NCBI GenBank assembly: GCA_001970955.1
Contig: MPUH01001160.1
Span: 1 to 22,526, forward strand
DNA length: 22,526 nucleotides
Direction: 5' to 3'
Origin: Stentor coeruleus
Lineage: Eukaryota; Ciliophora; Heterotrichea; Heterotrichida; Stentoridae
Within the stretch, counting starts at the first letter, position 1, and each line of letters opens with the position of its first letter. The translations under genes and the position numbers were made by a program. Shown here piece by piece: positions 9,572-18,796 of the stretch. Under the pieces are notes generated by a model that ran no database searches, was not told the DNA's origin, and saw nothing but the letters and a program-made list of their open reading frames with translations.

Positions 9572-10437
9572 TTATTATACTTAATAATGCTTTCCTTTTC
9601 AATGAGATAAGTCTAAAAGTAAATCATCCTATGAGAGTTTTAATTTTTCATGTTTCTACAAATACATTCACCAAAACGAAATCAAAATCTGGATTACTAT
9701 AAACAACATTAAAATTGCAATCAGACTTTTTACAAGGAAAAGCAAATTTAAAATCTTTCATTGTCTATTTGATAAATCATAAATCAAAGGTTTAAATGCA
9801 TAATCTCTATCAGTTTGCATGCAAACCTCAGTGTAGTAAATAATATTATCCATCAACAGAATCCAATAAAAAAATTTAAGAGGCTTATAAGAAAAATCTT
9901 GAAGAAAGAATAACCGAACTGAGCTTATAGAAAATGAAGCATCAAGTTAAAGTTTTTGAAATTCTCGTGGGTTTTAATTAAAATTTTATATAATTAATAT
10001 AAATTTACAGTTAATCTTAGTACAACCAAATTTATGTTTAATTTTGTTAATGGACTAAGTAGCAAAGATAATTCAGTAGACATAAAACTTCAAGAAAATA
10101 TTCAAAAAGTCCCAGGCAGAAAAGATTTGCTCTGCAGGTTTGGCAGCAAAGCATACTAGACATACTGATACAAAAAAACTGAAGATCAATAATTTAAATC
10201 CATGTATGCCAAGCAAAATATTTACCCATAATAAAATCATCCACAAAAAATCCTTCACATAAATTTTTATTCATAGGTTTTTCAGATTTATAGACCTTTC
10301 ACATTTATCTTTAAAGTTTTTCCCAGAAATCGTTCCAAAAAGGCTTCTTAATAACAAAAAGCACATAACCAATCACTACAATTCTAGTATAATGATCTTT
10401 GCTCTAATAATCAATCAGATGAAAAAGCTCTTTTATA
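9572..10437. other. AT-rich stretch with a possible eroded membrane-protein tail
   Basis: No intact gene. On the minus strand, 10073-10258 reads a hydrophobic stretch (LLIFSFFVSVCLVCFAAKPA) that could be the eroded C-terminal membrane helices of the PAP2-like remnant just upstream on that strand. Stops separate the two, so the link is only a guess. 9572-10070 holds nothing I can support. Confidence 0.35.
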
Positions 10438-10790
10438 GTATAGATAAGTAAGCAATAAGCAAAGCATAAGATATCCTAAAATAACTTGAAAATAGAAATG
10501 CCCCTATATAAAATTTATCAAAAACTGTTATAGCAATTCATAGAAGCATAATAAACAATTAGCAATATGCTGCATCTTTTCATCTAAGCAGGAAAGCATC
10601 GTAATCATCGGTGTCCCTGTTGCCATAGAATGTCCTGAAGGTGAATCGCAATCTTTGGGATAAGCCATTACTACAATATTTTGATACTTCCACAATCATT
10701 TTGAACGTGCAAATGCAGATTTGAGAATCACAGAAATAGAAGCTCCAAGATTATTGATGTGACGCATAGAGTCCTATCTTCTCTGTTATA
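10438..10790 (-). pseudogene. PAP2-type phosphatase remnant
   Basis: Read on the minus strand, about 10624-10652 gives CDSPSGHSMATGT, the PSGH motif that carries an active-site His of the PAP2/glucose-6-phosphatase superfamily of membrane phosphatases. In the same frame, upstream, INNLGASISVILKSAF matches the helix leading into the KX6RP motif, but the Arg-Pro is lost and a TGA follows. Downstream, GHFYFQVILGYLM (about 10465-10505) matches the G-x-H-x-x-x-Q-V-x-x-G-Y end of the SRX5HX3D motif, preceded by TAA and TAG stops. None of these stops is the end of a 15-nt GTA...TAG intron. Three motifs in correct order and frame make the family likely, and at least four stops make it non-functional. 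Confidence 0.6.
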
Positions 10791-11280
10791 AACTAAAAAT
10801 AAGTTCTAAAGTTACTAGAAAACTTAACTAGTTGCATCACCGATCAAGATAAAAGTGAAGAATTTATGTTTTAGATCCTTTCTATGAATTTTCATGAATT
10901 ATATTCGAACTCTTCATTAATAGTTTATTCAATACAGGAAAGCACTGGTGAATGCAAATAAACATGCATATTTTCAAAGAATTTCATATGCTTATATATA
11001 ATTTATCAATAGTTTTCTTTATAAGTGGGGTTGAGCTAATAAGTTGAATATAGTATACCTTAATCAATCCAAAAGCTCTGATATTCTAGATACTAGAAAT
11101 ATTACAGGAACTTATATTAGAATTAGCAGGAAATAAAAGCTTTAAGTTGGATCGCTTTTTCAAATAGGTTAATGTGAGTTTAAAGCTATAAATTTTGCTT
11201 ATTCATTAGATGGAAGTCAGCTTCTATTGAACTACACCATGACCTGTCTAATTAGAGCACTGCCAGGACGGTAAGTTTTG
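10791..11280. other. AT-rich stretch, no gene seen
   Basis: Stops are dense in all frames. The minus strand just beyond 10790 may be the eroded N-terminal part of the PAP2 remnant, but no motif can be read. No RNA gene seen. Confidence 0.45.
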
Positions 11281-11435
11281 CTCAAGTTTCGTAGGTGCTC
11301 GACTTACAAGATAGAGAGGTACTCAGGTTATCAAGGTTTCGTCTCTAGTAAATAATAAAGGTTCAATCGGGATCAAGAAAGGGTGAATGACTTATGAAGA
11401 TGGTCGAGCTATCAAGGTGCTCGAGTTGACAGGCT
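11281..11435. repeat. Degenerate short tandem-like repeat patch
   Basis: A G+C-richer patch contains several imperfect copies of a unit near CTCGAGTTATCAAGGTG. Clear copies begin at 11281, 11298, 11322, about 11404 and 11420; the middle of the patch is blurred. Exact shared pieces include AGGTGCTCGA (11293-11302 and 11415-11424) and TATCAAGGT (twice). Unit spacing varies from about 16 to 24 nt. It may be a worn minisatellite. A small hairpin (ACTATTG/CAATAGT, 11452-11471) lies just downstream. Confidence 0.4.
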
Positions 11436-12101
11436 ATAGTGTACTAGCATAACTATTGTTATCGCAATAGTACTGCCTGACTATTCTCACCTTTTTTTCA
11501 CCTATTTTAAATTTAAAACCTTATAAAAACTTTGAAATGCTTATTAGAAGAATATTTTCTAGGCTGTTATTGCTGTAGTCATAATTTTCAATGATTCTTG
11601 GAGAATTTTCATCCAATATTTCACTTTCAATTAAGTTTATTGGCAATTGATTTAGATAGTAAAACTTAGAAACTCTAAAATTTTGGCTCGATGCAAGAGG
11701 ATTTTATTCCTAGATATTAAGTCATTTTCAGAGAGTTTGATAAATCTTCTAAGCTGTATCCATTAAGAAATCTAAGTAGTTGTAGAGGTTTAGTAGTTTA
11801 TGAAATTATCCACATTTTGTAAGCAGTCTATAGAATTTGATTGCATGAGCTATTATATCCGATCTTAGTGCAGCATTTTATTGCTGATAATTATGGAGAT
11901 AATATATTAGTAATTGTATAGAGGGAGTGCATAGTTTATACTAATTATTAACAAAATAATATATCACTTATATCAAGTATATATTCTAACATAATTTCTA
12001 ATCAAATTCAAACTTAATAAAAAAATGAAAATAATGATATAATAAAATTTGTGAAAAAAACTAAAAAGCCTAAGAAATAATAGTCAATATTTAATAAATT
12101 G
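11436..12101. other. AT-rich stretch with a short minus-strand open frame
   Basis: On the minus strand, about 11521-11712 is open for some 60 codons without an ATG (SKFYYLNQLPINLIESEI, LDENSPRIIENYDYSNNSLE). The composition is protein-like, but I recognise no family. It may be a scrap of a gene, with more in a shifted frame upstream (DLISRNKILLHRAKILEFL). Otherwise nothing. Confidence 0.35.
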
Positions 12102-12650
12102 ATGATTACAGGTAAAAAATTTTTCAAGTTCTCCAAACAATCAGCAACAGTTGCCTTAAAAGCCCTTGAGGAAAGACCAATAAGTTCGAGTACATCAAAA
12201 ACAATAAACTCTTTCCTTGAAGAAGTAGAGCATAACTACGATATTGACAGCTCAATACGAAAAGATATAGAATCCAAATTCAAAAAGTCACTCATAAATG
12301 CCCATTACCGTTTTCCTCGTAGTTTCGACAACGATAGCAAAGCTTTACCAAAATTGAAAATTGATCGGCATTTGATTGATAACGAACTTATACATTTAGA
12401 AAGAAAGAAAGGAAAAATAAAGCAAGATAAAAAGTCTAGTCGGAAAGCATCACTGTCAAGTAAGTATAGAATACTAACACAAGTCAAAAGGCCTCATGAA
12501 AAAAAACCTGCCTGTTCTGTGACGCCTAGTCCTTATGTATCTACATTTAAACATAAAGATATACATAATAATGAATTTAAAAGGTCGACTCCAAGCCCTG
12601 CACCGCGTAATAATGTTTTTACTGCAAGACATGAAAGAAATTTGTTTTAA
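12102..12650 (+). CDS. Basic Ser/Lys-rich protein of unknown function (182 aa)
   Basis: This is an intronless frame from ATG 12102 to TAA 12650. The frame is open three bases further upstream at a TTG, but the ATG is the sensible eukaryotic start. The N-terminal half (residues about 1-70) may be partly helical (FLEEVEHNYDIDSSIRKDIE). The C-terminal half is strongly basic and low in complexity, with KIKQDKKSSRKASLSSK and Ser/Thr-Pro sites (VTPSPYV, STPSPAPR) that could be phosphorylated. There is no signal peptide, membrane helix or named domain. G+C is clearly higher than in the flanks, which supports a real gene. The content recalls cytoskeleton-associated or basal-body proteins of ciliates, but that is only an impression. 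I do not recognise it. Confidence 0.7.
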   Translation: MITGKKFFKFSKQSATVALKALEERPISSSTSKTINSFLEEVEHNYDIDSSIRKDIESKFKKSLINAHYRFPRSFDNDSKALPKLKIDRHLIDNELIHLERKKGKIKQDKKSSRKASLSSKYRILTQVKRPHEKKPACSVTPSPYVSTFKHKDIHNNEFKRSTPSPAPRNNVFTARHERNLF

Positions 12651-13598
12651 AATTGTTATTTAAAGAAACTATAAAAATTGTCTATTAAAAGAGAAAAGTA
12701 AATAGTGATTAGAGGATATTAAGTTGATGATTATAACTTAGTGAAGTAATAATATGTCCTGCATATAATAGATGCTGCTAAATAGTATTTATTCTACTAA
12801 AGATTATGCTAATGAAAATAATATAATTGATAATAATAGGTTTGAAGAATATTTTGTTATGGGTTAAAATCGAAATTTGATATAAACACATTTTAGGTTT
12901 AGGTGATATGCTTTATAAGAATTCAAGAATATTAGTGAAATTAGATAATGAAGAATATGCTTATTTTATATTTATAGGGTAAATTTCGTCTGATTAAAGG
13001 CATTTTTGGTGCTAAAAATATACTATTTTATAAATATTCTGAACTAAAGATTTTAGATTATATATTTAAATGTTNATATACTATTTTATAAATATTCTGA
13101 ACTAAAGATTTTAGATTATATATTTAAATGTTAAGACACTTAGTAATCAAAAGTTCTAATAAAGCATATATAGAAGCTAGTCCTAGCAACTCTTCAAGCT
13201 CATTAAATTAATTTTTAAAATATCTTACATAGCATTAGCTTATCCATATCTTCTAATAAAATCTTTTATCTTTAAGCATACTGACAAATTTTTCTTCCTC
13301 TTTTTTGATACAGACTATTTTAAACATTTCATAAACCTTCTGCTCAATATCACTGAAAATCCCCAAAATGGGCATTAAAACTATTCATTTCAAATTGTCA
13401 AACAACTTTTTTAAGCTACTTTTATCTTTATTTTCTTAAAGCTTGGAGATGCAAGGACTCATTTCTTAAGTAAATAATAATTTGTTGTCTTTTAATTGAA
13501 GAATATCATAAAAAAATCAAAGTACTAGGATATAGCCATCCCAATTCCATAGACAAAACTAATTTCAAGATTAAAATTTGATAGAATTTTTAAGTATA
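12651..13598. other. AT-rich intergenic stretch with one assembly join
   Basis: No gene can be supported. A minus-strand frame at about 13255-13378 (MPILGIFSDIEQKVYEMF, then KIVCIKKEEEKFVSML) is open for about 40 codons with stops on both sides. It may be a gene scrap or chance. The 57-nt duplication around an N at 13075 lies here. Confidence 0.45.
13018..13132. repeat. Perfect 57-nt direct duplication around a single N (assembly join)
   Basis: 13018-13074 is identical to 13076-13132, with N at 13075. It is the same pattern as at 9437 and 19204, so it is best read as two overlapping contig ends placed side by side. It lies between genes and breaks none. Confidence 0.9.
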
Positions 13599-15821
13599 AT
13601 GAGCAATGAAGCTGAGTATATCAACAGCATGAAGAGCTCTGGGAATAATATCATGGTAGCGGTGAGAATTAGACCTATGAATGAGAGGGAATTAGCTGCT
13701 CAAAATAGTCCTGTGATTAGTGTAATTGATAGTAATTTGATTGTACTGTTTGATCCTAGTCTAGAAAAATTCACTGGCGAAGTTCCAAGGAATAGAAGTA
13801 AAGAAAAGAATTATGCTTTTGATGCTGTATTCAGAGAAGAAGCTACACAAACTGAGGTCTTTGAAAATTCTGCCTCATTTTTAATCGAAGGGGTTACTAA
13901 AGGTTACAATGCTTCAATTTTCGCTTATGGTCCCACAGGGGCAGGCAAAACTTACACAATGATAGGTGAGCAAAATCATCCAGGACTAATGTCAAATACC
14001 TTCAATGCCCTTTTTACTCTTGTAGAATCAACATCAATTTCATACGACTACAAATTATCTATAAGCTATTTGGAAATCTATAATGAAAACATTAGAGACT
14101 TGCTGCATCCAAAAAAGGGGACATTAGATATTAGAGAAGATAGGATAAAAGGTATAACAGTTTCTGGTTTGACAGAAAAACTTGCAACGTCTAGAGAATC
14201 TGTATTTCAAATCATCCATAATGGTAATAAGAAACGTTCTGTTGAGCCTACAAAGGCCAATGAAACCTCAAGCAGGTCTCATGCAATTTTGCAAATTACA
14301 GTTGAAAGTCGTGATAAAGCTCTTGGGATTGAAGGTGAGGTTACTATTGGGAAACTTAGTTTAATAGATCTTGCAGGTTCAGAAAGAGCAGCTAATACAC
14401 AAAACAGAGGACTTAGACTACTTGAAGGAGCTAATATTAACAAAAGCTTACTAGCCTTAGGAAATTGTATAAATGCTTTATGTGAACTAAGTGAAAAAGG
14501 AGGTAAAATTTATGTGCCATATAGAGATTCAAAGCTTACACGACTATTAAAAGATAGTCTAGGAGGTAACTGCCGTACTGTAATGATAACATGCGTCTCT
14601 TCAAACGAAAAAGACTATGAAGACACTTTCAATACCCTAGTTTATGCAAATCGAGCTAAAAATATTAAAACAAAAGTCCAACGCAACAGCCTAAATGTTC
14701 GTTTTCACATATCGAAATACACAAATATAATAAATCAGCTCAAACAAGAAGTTTTAACTCTAAGAGCTCAATTAAATCAAGTCTCCCCTCAAAACAGTTC
14801 TAAAAAAGGCCCATTAGATACACTGATATCAAAACCAGTATTCCCTAGATATGGTAGCCAAGCAAGTCGTATAAAAGCCAAAAGTTCAAAGCCCAGTCAA
14901 ACATATGAAAATTACCTAATAGAAATAAACCAGCACTTCCAAAATGAAGCTAAACTTCGAAAAAGTATATACTTAACTGAGCATAGCATTGATAACATAG
15001 GCTTTGTGCTTTTTGCTAAACAGTCTGAACTTCTCGATATATGTTTGGAGCAAGGAGAGCATAGTGACAACGCAGAAGAAATTCGCAAAGAAATATTTTC
15101 GAGCATGGATCAAGTTAAAAGCCAAGAATATAATCTAAAAAACCTAAAAGACCAGCTCAGTTTGCTTGTGCAAAAGAGACAGGAATTTGAAGTTACCTGG
15201 AAAAATAATAAAGTAGCTGAGCCGTATATTTTCCAACTGCATCTAGAGCTGAAAAAACACTCTTTGCTTATGAACTCCTTAGATTTTGAAGGAAAAGATT
15301 CCCATACACATTCAATAATTGAGCAGAAAGATCTTTACATAAAGCTTCTTGAAGACCAGCTCAAGCTTAGAGACTCTTTACTAGCCCATGATTTGCCTAA
15401 ATTTGATCAGAGCACCCTAAAACAAATAAAAAGCTATCAGCAAATCAACACTTATTTTACTCCAGTTCATCAAAGTTATGTAATAACTCCAGTAAAAAGT
15501 CGTCAGGGTAATGAAAATTTTCTAGGTCAAACGAAAAAATCACGCTTACCCTCACTGCGTGGCTCAGGAAGCCAACAGAAAATCCCAAGAAGAGATCTCA
15601 GTGAAGCTAGAGCTTATGGAAATGAAGGCAAATACAGTATTCGATATAAAAAAAAATATAGAACTGACTCAAATGATTCACAGCTTTCAGATAGTAGTGA
15701 GGCAAGCACATATGCGGATCATCGTAGCAAGATATTTAGCATCTATGAAAAATACTCAAATTCTCCTTATGTCAAAGGTAAAAATTTCAATATATCTCCA
15801 TCACAAAAAGTGAGTATTTGA
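13599..15821 (+). CDS. Kinesin-8 family motor protein (KIF18/KIF19/Kip3-like)
   Basis: Kinesin-8 motors walk to microtubule plus ends and limit their length; KIF19 does so in cilia. The 740-residue protein has an N-terminal motor (about 15-360). It shows VAVRIRPMNERE, the P-loop GPTGAGKT (111-118), switch I NETSSRSH (221-228), switch II DLAGSE (257-262) and EGANINKSLLALGNCINAL. The class is shown by NRGLRLLEGAN, LLKDSLGGNCRTVMI, DTFNTLVYANRAKNIKTKV and the neck HISKYTNIINQLKQEV, all typical of kinesin-8. The P-loop has Pro where Gln is usual (GQTGSGKT). Coiled-coil segments follow at about 430-540 and 570-600. The tail is basic and Ser-rich, with TP sites and a candidate microtubule-binding stretch. 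The open frame extends 21 nt upstream to a TTG; ATG 13599 is the first plausible start. There is no intron. The stop is TGA. Confidence 0.97.
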   Translation: MSNEAEYINSMKSSGNNIMVAVRIRPMNERELAAQNSPVISVIDSNLIVLFDPSLEKFTGEVPRNRSKEKNYAFDAVFREEATQTEVFENSASFLIEGVTKGYNASIFAYGPTGAGKTYTMIGEQNHPGLMSNTFNALFTLVESTSISYDYKLSISYLEIYNENIRDLLHPKKGTLDIREDRIKGITVSGLTEKLATSRESVFQIIHNGNKKRSVEPTKANETSSRSHAILQITVESRDKALGIEGEVTIGKLSLIDLAGSERAANTQNRGLRLLEGANINKSLLALGNCINALCELSEKGGKIYVPYRDSKLTRLLKDSLGGNCRTVMITCVSSNEKDYEDTFNTLVYANRAKNIKTKVQRNSLNVRFHISKYTNIINQLKQEVLTLRAQLNQVSPQNSSKKGPLDTLISKPVFPRYGSQASRIKAKSSKPSQTYENYLIEINQHFQNEAKLRKSIYLTEHSIDNIGFVLFAKQSELLDICLEQGEHSDNAEEIRKEIFSSMDQVKSQEYNLKNLKDQLSLLVQKRQEFEVTWKNNKVAEPYIFQLHLELKKHSLLMNSLDFEGKDSHTHSIIEQKDLYIKLLEDQLKLRDSLLAHDLPKFDQSTLKQIKSYQQINTYFTPVHQSYVITPVKSRQGNENFLGQTKKSRLPSLRGSGSQQKIPRRDLSEARAYGNEGKYSIRYKKKYRTDSNDSQLSDSSEASTYADHRSKIFSIYEKYSNSPYVKGKNFNISPSQKVSI

Positions 15822-17171
15822 ATAAAATATTTAATGAAATAAAATGGTAAAGTTGATGATGAATTTTCACTTTTTAAAGTTCGGTGCTGAATAAGTAGAA
15901 GTTTTTGGTAAAATTTAACGTGCTAGACTTACTATAAGATAATTATTAAATTGGAGCTCTGGTGAAATAGAAATTAATGTGAGACTGGAAATCAATCATT
16001 TTTGAAGTCTCCAAAAAATCTTAAACAATATTCACAAAGCATAGAGAGTTACATAAGGACAGTAGAATATGATTAAAAAGTTTACTCAGACAACAAAGTG
16101 GATAATTAACAGTAGCTTTTAAAATTACTTTGGAAAACTGTTTCCATAATTTATGAACAAGGAAATGCAATCTTACGCAAGGAAGCTTATATAGGAATTA
16201 CATAAAATCCATAGTAGTGCCCCACCTACGTGAAGCATCTAAAAACATCATACACAAAAGATCTATAAATCGCTGAGATCAAAGCACTACAAAAAAGCAT
16301 ATAAAGCTTAAACTTTGCCTAGGAAATATAAGATAATAATTGATTACTCATAAGGGATTTAAACTAAAAGAGTGCTAATAAATATACTCAAAACTTTAAA
16401 CAAAGCCTCAAAAACTACTATAAATTTTATTTACTTAAAGAAGATATTTAAAAGCGAGTATAATTCTGAAAACGGAGAATAAAGTGAAGAAAAATTTGTA
16501 GAAAACGATGATCGAAAAAAATTAAAATATTATTGAATCATAATATATTGCTGAAGTATGATCAGAATATAATGCAAAAAGAGCAAAAGCTAATTGAATA
16601 CAAAATCACAAAAAGAAGATAAAAGTTATAACTAACAAAAAAAATGCAAATTTAAAGATGTGAGTGTGCCGGCTTATAATTGTAAAGACTTTTTAAAGAG
16701 AATAAAGTAAATGAATAAAACTTATTATCAAGGTATGACTTCTAAATTATTTGCTGATATGATTATTTTAATTATTGAGCCTTTTAAGTGTTGTGCTAAG
16801 TATCAAAATACTTTATATAATAAAGAAGTAACGAAAGCACCTTATTGTCTCAAAACTAAGTCCTAAAAATTATAAAATCTTGATCCAGAGATGGACTCAA
16901 ACCTGCTACTGAGGAACTCAGTCATGGATCTCTATTTCTTATAATGAAAGCTCTTTTTGATATATACCTATTATCTTTGCGTTTTATTATTCAAAGCTGC
17001 TGATAAGTAAACAAATATTGAATTTTCTTAAAGATAAAAATCACAATTTCATATATTTAATCCATATAAAATACTTTTGAAACCATTTTATGTAGTCATA
17101 ATATAAACCCATCAGTATTGCTTTAAATTAAATTTATGCTAATATTAATACTGATATTAATTTAAACTAAA
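15822..17171. other. Long intergenic stretch, no intact gene
   Basis: Between kinesin-8 and the kinase gene every frame has stops at about the rate expected for such AT-rich DNA. The plus frame at about 16024-16500 reads short protein-like stretches (SIIYEQGNAILRKEAYIGIT, CPTYVKHLKTSYTKDL) broken by many TAA, TAG and TGA codons. It may be a decayed gene, but no motif identifies it. No RNA gene seen. Confidence 0.4.
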
Positions 17172-18671
17172 ATGAATATATTCTTCCACGAAAACAAAAT
17201 AATGTTTAAACCTCTATCAGAAAGGACAGAAAGTTTTCTCAATCATCGTACAAGGTTAAGTCAAGGCCCATCTCGTCCCAGTCGGATATCTACATGCAAC
17301 CCAAGTAAAAGAGCCCATTTAAATTCTTCAAGACCCAGCCACCCAACAACTCCTCCAAACAAAGACAGCTTTACCCCAATGACAATAGGCACAAATTTTC
17401 CTATCCAGCCTTCATCTGTAAGAAACTCAAGGCCATTAACAGCTCATATTTCAAACAAACAGCAAGTGTCTAGCACTAAATCAAAGGATAAAAACAGGAT
17501 AATATTCAACTTAGCCGAAGAGCAAAAGCAGATAATTTTCGGCCCAACAGTCAAAAAACTTTATACTCCACTTAACTTTAGAGCATCTGTGCTTTCTAGT
17601 AAGAGTATTGAAAAACCTGTAGCCCCTGAAAGAATTTCAAGTAGTATTTCTAATTACCTTATAGGTAAAGAGATAGGTAAAGGAGCTTATGCTATAGTTA
17701 GATATGCAATACATAAAGCTACAAATAGGAAAGTTGCAATTAAAATTTATGATAAATCTAAGTTCCAAGACTCAAACAGACTTAGAAATGTTCACAGAGA
17801 AATAGAAATACTTAGAAAATTGAATCATAGTAATGTTTTGAAGATGTATGAAGCTATTGAAACTGAGCAGTATTTGTATTTAGTTTTGGAACTTGTGAAT
17901 GGAATGTCGCTTAATGAGTATGTGAAAAAGCATGTAGAGAGAAAACTTAGTGAAAGCGATGCGTGCAGAATTTTCTATCAAATAATTCTAGCGTTAGAGT
18001 ATTGTCATGGGAATGATGTAACACATAGAGACATAAAATTTGATAATGTCCTTTTAGACCATTCTAACAATATAAAAATTATTGACTTTGGATTTTCAAC
18101 ATGCATGCCTAAGAACCAGAAAACAAAAACTTTCTGTGGAACCCCAAGCTATATGGCCCCAGAGATTATTAAAAAAAATGAATACTATGGACCTCCAGTT
18201 GATATCTGGGCATGTGGGGTAGCTTTATATGGTATGCTTTGTGGGTATTTTCCTTTCAAATCCCATTCAGATAATGAATGCTATAAAAAAATCCTTACAG
18301 GTATAGTTTATATTCCGAGCTTTGTATCTTTCGAACCAAAAGAGCTTATCGAAAAAATTCTAGTCCTTGACCCTGAAAAAAGACCAACCGCTAAAGAAAT
18401 TTTATCACATCCCTGGCTTAAACGATTTAGCAGTATGAATTTTTTAGAAGACACCAGTGTTTCATCAAATACTAGCATGCAGCTAAATCATTCAGACTCT
18501 ATTTTTAACCAATTGGTATAGTCTATATAGAAAAAACTAGGATACAGCGATGAATATGTTAGAAAGCAAATGATGGACGCCAAAAGCCATATTTCGTTAT
18601 TGTACCAGCAAATCAAGCAAAACCGTTCAAGTTGTTCATTTATCAGAAGAAATCAATCTAATGCAAGATAA
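17172..18671 (+). CDS. Ser/Thr protein kinase, CAMK/AMPK-MARK-like, with UBA-like tail (two exons)
   Basis: CDS join(17172..18515, 18531..18671), 494 residues. Residues 1-160 are low-complexity, rich in Ser, Pro, Arg and Thr. The kinase domain spans about 162-416 and has every catalytic element: glycine loop GKGAYAIV (169-176), VAIK Lys191, helix-C HREIE, HRDIKFDN (285-292), DFGFS (305-309), FCGTPSYMAPEI and DIWACGVALYGML. The GTP-x-YMAPE and Y-x-GPPVDIWACG patterns place it in the CAMK group near AMPK/MARK/SNF1 kinases. After the 15-nt intron the tail reads NQL|KKLGYSDEYVRKQMMDAK, similar to the UBA-like autoinhibitory segment that follows the kinase domain in that group. If the intron is kept, the protein ends at residue 449 and lacks this tail. 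ATG 17202 (residue 11) is a possible alternative start. The substrate is unknown. Confidence 0.93.
18516..18530 (+). other. 15-nt intron of the kinase gene
   Basis: GTATAGTCTATATAG is 15 nt, phase 0, GTA...TAG. Removal lets the reading continue for 46 more residues with a UBA-like pattern to TAA at 18669. If retained, the second codon inside it (TAG) stops translation. Same length, phase and ends as the two MFS introns. Confidence 0.82.
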
Positions 18672-18796
18672 CAACTCTTGAACATTTTCAAGCAATTCGT
18701 ATAAAATCTATCTTTAAATATAAGTAAAAAAATTTAGATACTTGTTTCGATTAATTTTATACCATTTTTGCTTGAGTCGCCAATAAAATTAACGAT

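Noticed and set aside
11355..11380. A tRNA suggested by GGTTCAATCGGGATC
   Set aside because: No acceptor, D or anticodon stem can be paired around it, and the T stem does not pair.
11452..11471. ACTATTG/CAATAGT hairpin as a terminator or origin
   Set aside because: A 7-bp stem alone is common in AT-rich DNA, and this is a eukaryotic context with no adjacent gene end.
13578..13598. Seven extra N-terminal residues of kinesin-8
   Set aside because: This start would be a TTG; the first ATG is at 13599. The same holds for 12099 (ATG at 12102).
14182..15813. Alternative frames within kinesin-8 (14182-14364, 14912-15106, 15559-15813)
   Set aside because: All lie inside a clearly conserved kinesin frame and have no motif of their own.
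16024..16500. A gene using TAA/TAG as glutamine between kinesin-8 and the kinase
   Set aside because: Reading stops as Gln gives protein-like text, but TGA also occurs in frame, the stop rate is about that of random DNA of this composition, and all intact genes in the window use CAA/CAG for Gln and TAA/TAG as stops.
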